A model generated the notes under the pieces. It saw only the letters and a program-made list of their open reading frames with translations, made no database searches and was not told where the DNA came from. 23,244 nucleotides of DNA from Candidatus Collierbacteria bacterium (GTDB lineage: Bacteria; Patescibacteriota; Microgenomatia; UBA1400; MFAQ01), in assembly GCA_003531665.1 (NCBI GenBank), contig DQFC01000036.1:71860-95103 (forward strand). The letters are read 5' to 3'. A program made the position numbers and the translations under genes. Positions 20,482-23,244 of the stretch are shown here, one piece after another (position 1 is the first letter of the stretch; each line of letters starts with the position of its first letter).

Positions 20482-20898
20482 CTACAAATATTTCAACATG
20501 TGCAGGTCAATTCGTTCGCATCCACTCTTCTGATGCTTTACGAAGGCATCCCAAACCTCATTCGCTCTATCTGCAGACACACCACTGTGAAAGTTCAAGG
20601 TATCCACAAAACCACAGTTTAGGCACCTGACTACTTGCTGAGCAAACTCATGATAATCCATGTCTACCCCATCCCATTTTATCTCCGCCACAAATTGGCC
20701 GGATTTTGCTCTGCCAAGTTTGGCAATAGAACTGAACTGCGGATACTGGGCTTTCAATTCATTTGGGTTGAATTTCTCGACCACAAAATAGATATGGTCT
20801 TCCCCCGTATAACCCTGTACCACAACCCCTTCCAGACCCTGAACGATGTCCAGGAATAAAGCCACGAGCGAATTATACATTTTAGTGTTAATGTCCAT
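20482..20898 (-). CDS. Orphan soluble protein, unknown function
   Basis: The 138 aa product starts at ATG 20898 after AAGGAGAC. The N-terminal half alternates helix and strand (MYNSLVALFLDIVQGLEGVVVQGYTGEDHIYFVVEKF). The C-terminal half has FVAEIKWDGVDMDYHEFAQQVVRCLNCGFVDTL. A CLNC pair near 90-93 and one later Cys do not make a full zinc site. No family recognised. A consensus promoter sits just upstream, giving a leader of only about 12 bases that still holds the ribosome binding site. Confidence 0.75.
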   Translation of the reverse strand: MDINTKMYNSLVALFLDIVQGLEGVVVQGYTGEDHIYFVVEKFNPNELKAQYPQFSSIAKLGRAKSGQFVAEIKWDGVDMDYHEFAQQVVRCLNCGFVDTLNFHSGVSADRANEVWDAFVKHQKSGCERIDLHMLKYL

Positions 20899-20916
20899 GC
20901 TGTCTCCTTGTAGGCC

Positions 20917-20945
20917 ATTTTACCATCAATAGCTTCATCTGTCAA
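20917..20945 (-). promoter_or_regulatory. Strong promoter of the 20482-20898 gene
   Basis: Minus strand: TTGACA (20945-20940), 17-base spacer ending in TGG, TAAAAT (20922-20917). Confidence 0.8.
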
Positions 20946-20969
20946 CATTACAGGATACTCTGCCCCACA

Positions 20970-20998
20970 AAAAAGGAGAGGTCTATATCCCCCTCCTG
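20970..20998 (-). terminator. Terminator of the 21000-21491 gene
   Basis: Minus strand AGGAG...GG pairs with CC...CTCCT with small internal loops, followed by six T; it begins right after the stop codon. Confidence 0.75.
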
Positions 20999-20999
20999 T

Positions 21000-21491
21000 C
21001 TACAAATTCAGCTCTAACTCAGCCACGAACATACCTTGCTCGGCAATCTCAACATCTTGATCTTCTGTTCCGCCGGAAAAACCGACATAAACGGTGTACT
21101 TCTCCGACACCAGAACCAATCCACCTCGGTACGGAGTTTCCCCGACTTTAACCTCTTTGAAAGTACCACTTTTCAATCCAGTGGCCATCATGATAGCCAG
21201 CTTCTCCATGGCCACACCAAAATAATTCGTGGCTCGGTCATCAGGATTTCTCTTACATCTTTGAATGGTATTGTTTATGGTTCGATAACGTACGAAACCG
21301 GTTTCGTCGCCTTGTTTTTGAATTGACACAAAGGCAACTCCCTTTTTCACACCTAGCGTCTTAGCCATTTGAATCATCTCACTCAGAATCACGCTGGAAA
21401 TAGTCACGACGTCCTCCTTCGGAATATTAACGAACGAGTTCATTTTACCACCCCCCCCACTCAACTTGACGGCGGTCCCCAATTCTGCCAT
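21000..21491 (-). CDS. GlcG/HbpS-like (DUF336-type) protein
   Basis: Start ATG 21491 gives 163 aa; a TTG at 21530 would overlap the divergent gene and is rejected. The C-terminal half matches the GlcG/HbpS pattern: YRGGLVLVSEKYTVYVGFSGGTEDQDVEIAEQGM, where the family has a GG-containing strand, a second strand, then G-x-SGGT-x-x-QD-x-x-IA. The N-terminal helix and strands (ILSEMIQMAKTLGVKKGVAFVSIQKQGD) also fit. Family members bind haem or small ligands or act as accessory proteins; the function here is unknown. LSGGGGK near the start is encoded by a run of C on the plus strand. It starts 18 bases from the divergent Kazal gene. Confidence 0.6.
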   Translation of the reverse strand: MAELGTAVKLSGGGGKMNSFVNIPKEDVVTISSVILSEMIQMAKTLGVKKGVAFVSIQKQGDETGFVRYRTINNTIQRCKRNPDDRATNYFGVAMEKLAIMMATGLKSGTFKEVKVGETPYRGGLVLVSEKYTVYVGFSGGTEDQDVEIAEQGMFVAELELNL

Positions 21492-21494
21492 ATT
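21466..21494 (+). promoter_or_regulatory. Promoter of the 21510 gene, inside the divergent gene's first codons
   Basis: TTGACG, 17-base spacer, CATATT. The -10 ends 15 bases before ATG 21510, and no Shine-Dalgarno is present. Confidence 0.5.
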
Positions 21495-21509
21495 TAAATC
21501 ACACCTTGT

Positions 21510-21866
21510 ATGAAAAACCTTAGCGGTCAAGAATCACTTTGGGTTGCCTTCCCCATTCTCCTCGTCATGATCATTCTTATTGCCGGGCTCATATTTCTAC
21601 CTCGAGTGCAAACGGAAATCCGAGGCAAAGCCGCGAGCCCAACTCCATCAATAATTACCCCACCGTTCAAACAAACACCGTCTCCAGAAATAATTTGTAG
21701 TGATCTATATACCCCCGTTTGTGGCAGTAATAGCAAGACCTATTCCAATCCCTGCGAAGCCAACCTTGCCGGTATCACCAGATACGGTGAGGGTATCTGC
21801 ATTACCCCTTCCGTCACCACCCCAGGCTCAACCTCCACATATTTCAATATACCGACATCTAATTAA
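21510..21866 (+). CDS. Membrane-anchored Kazal-type protease-inhibitor domain protein
   Basis: The 118 aa product has an N-terminal transmembrane anchor (about 10-30), a Pro/Thr/Ser-rich stalk (about 40-60) and one Kazal domain (about 61-97). The domain shows YTPVCGSNSKTYSNPCEANL, the hallmark VCG...TYxNxC pattern. Cysteines C63, C71, C82 and C97 match Kazal cysteines 2, 3, 4 and 6; cysteines 1 and 5, which pair with each other, are both missing, leaving two of three disulfides. Such domains inhibit serine proteases by presenting a reactive loop before the third cysteine. The anchor would hold it on the outer face of the membrane. The tail is Ser/Thr/Pro-rich. It converges on the gene at 21868 with a one-base gap. 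Confidence 0.85.
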   Translation: MKNLSGQESLWVAFPILLVMIILIAGLIFLPRVQTEIRGKAASPTPSIITPPFKQTPSPEIICSDLYTPVCGSNSKTYSNPCEANLAGITRYGEGICITPSVTTPGSTSTYFNIPTSN

Positions 21867-21867
21867 C

Positions 21868-22161
21868 TTATCCCAAATTATCAAGGTTTATATTTTCCGG
21901 TAAAATTTTTTTTCTTGTTTCCGCATCTTTGATATCACCCGGATTAAAGACATAATAAACATCTATGCCGGATTGAACACACATTCGAGCTTCTCCATTG
22001 GCAAAATATGACCCTCCAAGCTCCGAAAAAGGTCCTGTGTATAAGTTGAGCAGCGTATCACCCTCTTTCGTACACAAGCTAAAATTTCCTTTCGGAACCC
22101 AATCACTTATCGAAATCATCACTTTTCCCTGACGATCGGAGTTTTCATATTCCTTTCCCAT
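21868..22161 (-). CDS. Small orphan protein, unknown function
   Basis: ATG 22161 gives 97 aa and is preferred because an extended -10 (TGT-TACATT) ends 6 bases upstream, the leaderless pattern seen elsewhere here. An in-frame GTG at 22200 would add 13 residues. The product looks like a small beta-rich domain (GKVMISISDWVPKGNFSLCTKEGDTLLNLYTG, ARMCVQSGIDVYYVFNPGD) with a polar C-terminal helix. No signal peptide; two Cys. No family recognised. The stop is one base from that of the convergent Kazal gene, so the 3' ends abut without a terminator. Confidence 0.68.
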   Translation of the reverse strand: MGKEYENSDRQGKVMISISDWVPKGNFSLCTKEGDTLLNLYTGPFSELGGSYFANGEARMCVQSGIDVYYVFNPGDIKDAETRKKILPENINLDNLG

Positions 22162-22220
22162 AGCATCAATGTAACATATTCCCACTTGATTCGTACGCAC
22201 ATATATGGTACACTACAGGA

Positions 22221-22241
22221 TACAATTTTGTCGCAAAATTG
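22221..22241 (+). promoter_or_regulatory. -10 element overlapping an operator-like palindrome
   Basis: TACAAT (22221-22226) runs into CAATTTTG-TCG-CAAAATTG (22223-22241), a perfect 8-bp inverted repeat. It lies between the divergent genes at 22161 and 22287. A dimeric regulator could bind here; an mRNA hairpin is the alternative. Confidence 0.5.
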
Positions 22242-22286
22242 AAATTTTAACCCACCCATCATTCCAAAAAAATAGGAAGGTAAACC

Positions 22287-23030
22287 ATGGCTACGACTTG
22301 GCTAAACATATTATTGGATTTCTTCGCTCCTGTGCCTCGCCAGAAGACCCTCATTGTTACCGACGTTGGTATCCCGATCTGGCTCTTTAACCAAAGGGAG
22401 TTTCAGGTCTGCACACCGTTTCTCACTACCTCGGACACCTTTGGTCACAACCGCCAATTTGGTATCGGACACCTGGTCCATGGTGACAATAATATCCGGG
22501 TCAACAGACCACGCCTGGGTCAGGTTCTATACTTCTGGACCCTGAATTGGTACGGGATTGTCTCTCCGAGACAGACAATCCGACAGATCTACTTCGATCG
22601 GCTGGATATCTCTCCAGCCTACCTGGCCAATATCTTGCATCAGATTGAAGTGGCAGAACAAAAAATACAAGCTTCTTCGCTACACATTCTCACCGAATGT
22701 GGAAACGAAAGACATTCTTTCAATCGACTTTTGGGATTGATATTATCTTCGGTTATTCTCCTGAGACGGGATGAATGGACGATTCCCAAACCACAATCAA
22801 AAATCATCGCCGAACAGGCAAGCTCCAGGGAATACTCCTCGATCGGGCTGGACGGACTGTACCGGGCCGGTTTTATCAAAGATAATGATCGTGGCGAGAT
22901 CACAGTTCTTGAACCTCTCATCGTCATGTTTATGAATGCCATCCACAAGGCCAAGCCCATGTCTACCCGTTTCAATCAAGCCGGTATCTTGGAATTCTAT
23001 CCCTCTGGACATCTCAAGGAGACAAAATGA
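22287..23030 (+). CDS. Orphan soluble protein, unknown function
   Basis: The 247 aa product starts at ATG 22287 after AGGAAGG. The first 20 residues are mildly hydrophobic (TTWLNILLDFFAPV) but do not form a clear signal. The middle has strands and aromatic residues (LVHGDNNIRVNRPRLGQVLYFWTLNWYGIV), then helices (about 100-145). The C-terminal third (SSIGLDGLYRAGFIKDNDRGEITVLEPL) resembles a winged-helix pattern weakly. It is translationally coupled to the next gene by an ATGA overlap. No family recognised. Confidence 0.75.
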   Translation: MATTWLNILLDFFAPVPRQKTLIVTDVGIPIWLFNQREFQVCTPFLTTSDTFGHNRQFGIGHLVHGDNNIRVNRPRLGQVLYFWTLNWYGIVSPRQTIRQIYFDRLDISPAYLANILHQIEVAEQKIQASSLHILTECGNERHSFNRLLGLILSSVILLRRDEWTIPKPQSKIIAEQASSREYSSIGLDGLYRAGFIKDNDRGEITVLEPLIVMFMNAIHKAKPMSTRFNQAGILEFYPSGHLKETK

Positions 23031-23203
23031 GAACCAAACAAAGCAACCGCACCTTTATCACATTGTTGGTCTTTGCGACAGTCGGATTTTTCGGACTGCT
23101 AGACTCAGCCATCAAATCACCGTCACTTCTGACCATTACCTTGGCCCTTATCATGGTGTGTTTCATCGTTCGGGTGATATACAACTACGTTAAGGTCAAA
23201 TAG
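23027..23203 (+). CDS. Small two-helix membrane protein, coupled to the upstream gene
   Basis: The 58 aa product starts at ATG 23027, which overlaps the previous TGA (ATGA), with CAAGGAGAC just upstream. Two hydrophobic helices (about 10-25 and 34-50) are joined by a short polar loop (LDSAIKSPS); the ends are basic (MRTKQSNR and YNYVKVK). The ribosome binding site, tight overlap and terminator immediately after support it as real. It may act with the 247 aa protein. Confidence 0.75.
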   Translation: MRTKQSNRTFITLLVFATVGFFGLLDSAIKSPSLLTITLALIMVCFIVRVIYNYVKVK

Positions 23204-23212
23204 CTGCCATAC

Positions 23213-23237
23213 CCGCCCCCTTTGGGGCGGTTTTTTT
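23213..23237 (+). terminator. Rho-independent terminator
   Basis: CCGCCCC/GGGGCGG with loop CTTT, then seven T; it ends the 22287-23203 operon. Confidence 0.92.
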
Positions 23238-23244
23238 ACATAAA

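Noticed and set aside
1..23244. CRISPR array, insertion sequence, rRNA or prophage genes
   Set aside because: No regularly spaced direct repeats, no transposase, integrase or phage structural genes, and no rRNA signatures were seen.

Overview
The window looks like a piece of a small bacterial genome, most likely from the Candidate Phyla Radiation (Patescibacteria). The reasons are a high density of short orphan genes, many tiny membrane proteins, few recognisable enzymes and many genes that appear to lack a leader. TGA acts as a normal stop (for example at 427, 10499 and 16540), so the recoded TGA=Gly lineages are unlikely. This placement is an inference from gene style; no 16S rRNA or other strong phylogenetic marker lies here.

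Layout. 1-1.35 kb: an acetyltransferase followed by the start of an ATP-grasp ligase-like gene (minus), and a divergent coiled-coil gene whose end runs into an interspersed repeat. 1.4-2.15 kb: tRNA-Trp(CCA), an inverted-repeat element carrying pieces of the tRNA T-arm, a mini zinc-ribbon gene and a frameshifted small gene. 2.27-5.6 kb: an anchored exported protein, a zinc-ribbon protein, an M20 metallopeptidase and a histidine phosphatase. 5.6-10.4 kb: orphan genes, nearly all single-gene units with their own promoter, purine-rich ribosome binding site and terminator; one is a lipoprotein gene broken exactly at its lipobox. 10.45-10.83 kb: a GIY-YIG nuclease gene between two inverted copies of a palindromic repeat. 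10.87-15.05 kb: minus-strand orphans and a strong candidate structured RNA at 11.58-11.79 kb. 15.2-18.24 kb: small acidic and membrane proteins around a YvcK/CofD-family gene. 18.25-18.8 kb: a gene-free but hairpin-rich stretch. 19.2-20.0 kb: secE-nusG. 20.1-23.2 kb: more small genes, including a membrane-anchored Kazal-type protease-inhibitor protein and a GlcG/HbpS-like protein.

Two expression styles alternate. Genes such as secE, yvcK, the acetyltransferase and several membrane or coiled-coil proteins have a -10 hexamer ending about 5-8 bases before ATG and no Shine-Dalgarno, so their mRNAs look leaderless. The small orphans have longer leaders (up to about 85 nt), GGAGG-like ribosome binding sites, often TTGACA-17-TAnnnT promoters, and hairpin-plus-T terminators. 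Products of the second class are short membrane proteins or soluble proteins with Lys/Arg-rich tails. No single multi-gene pathway is visible. The most unusual content is the RNA-like elements, the repeat-flanked GIY-YIG cassette and the two-class expression pattern.
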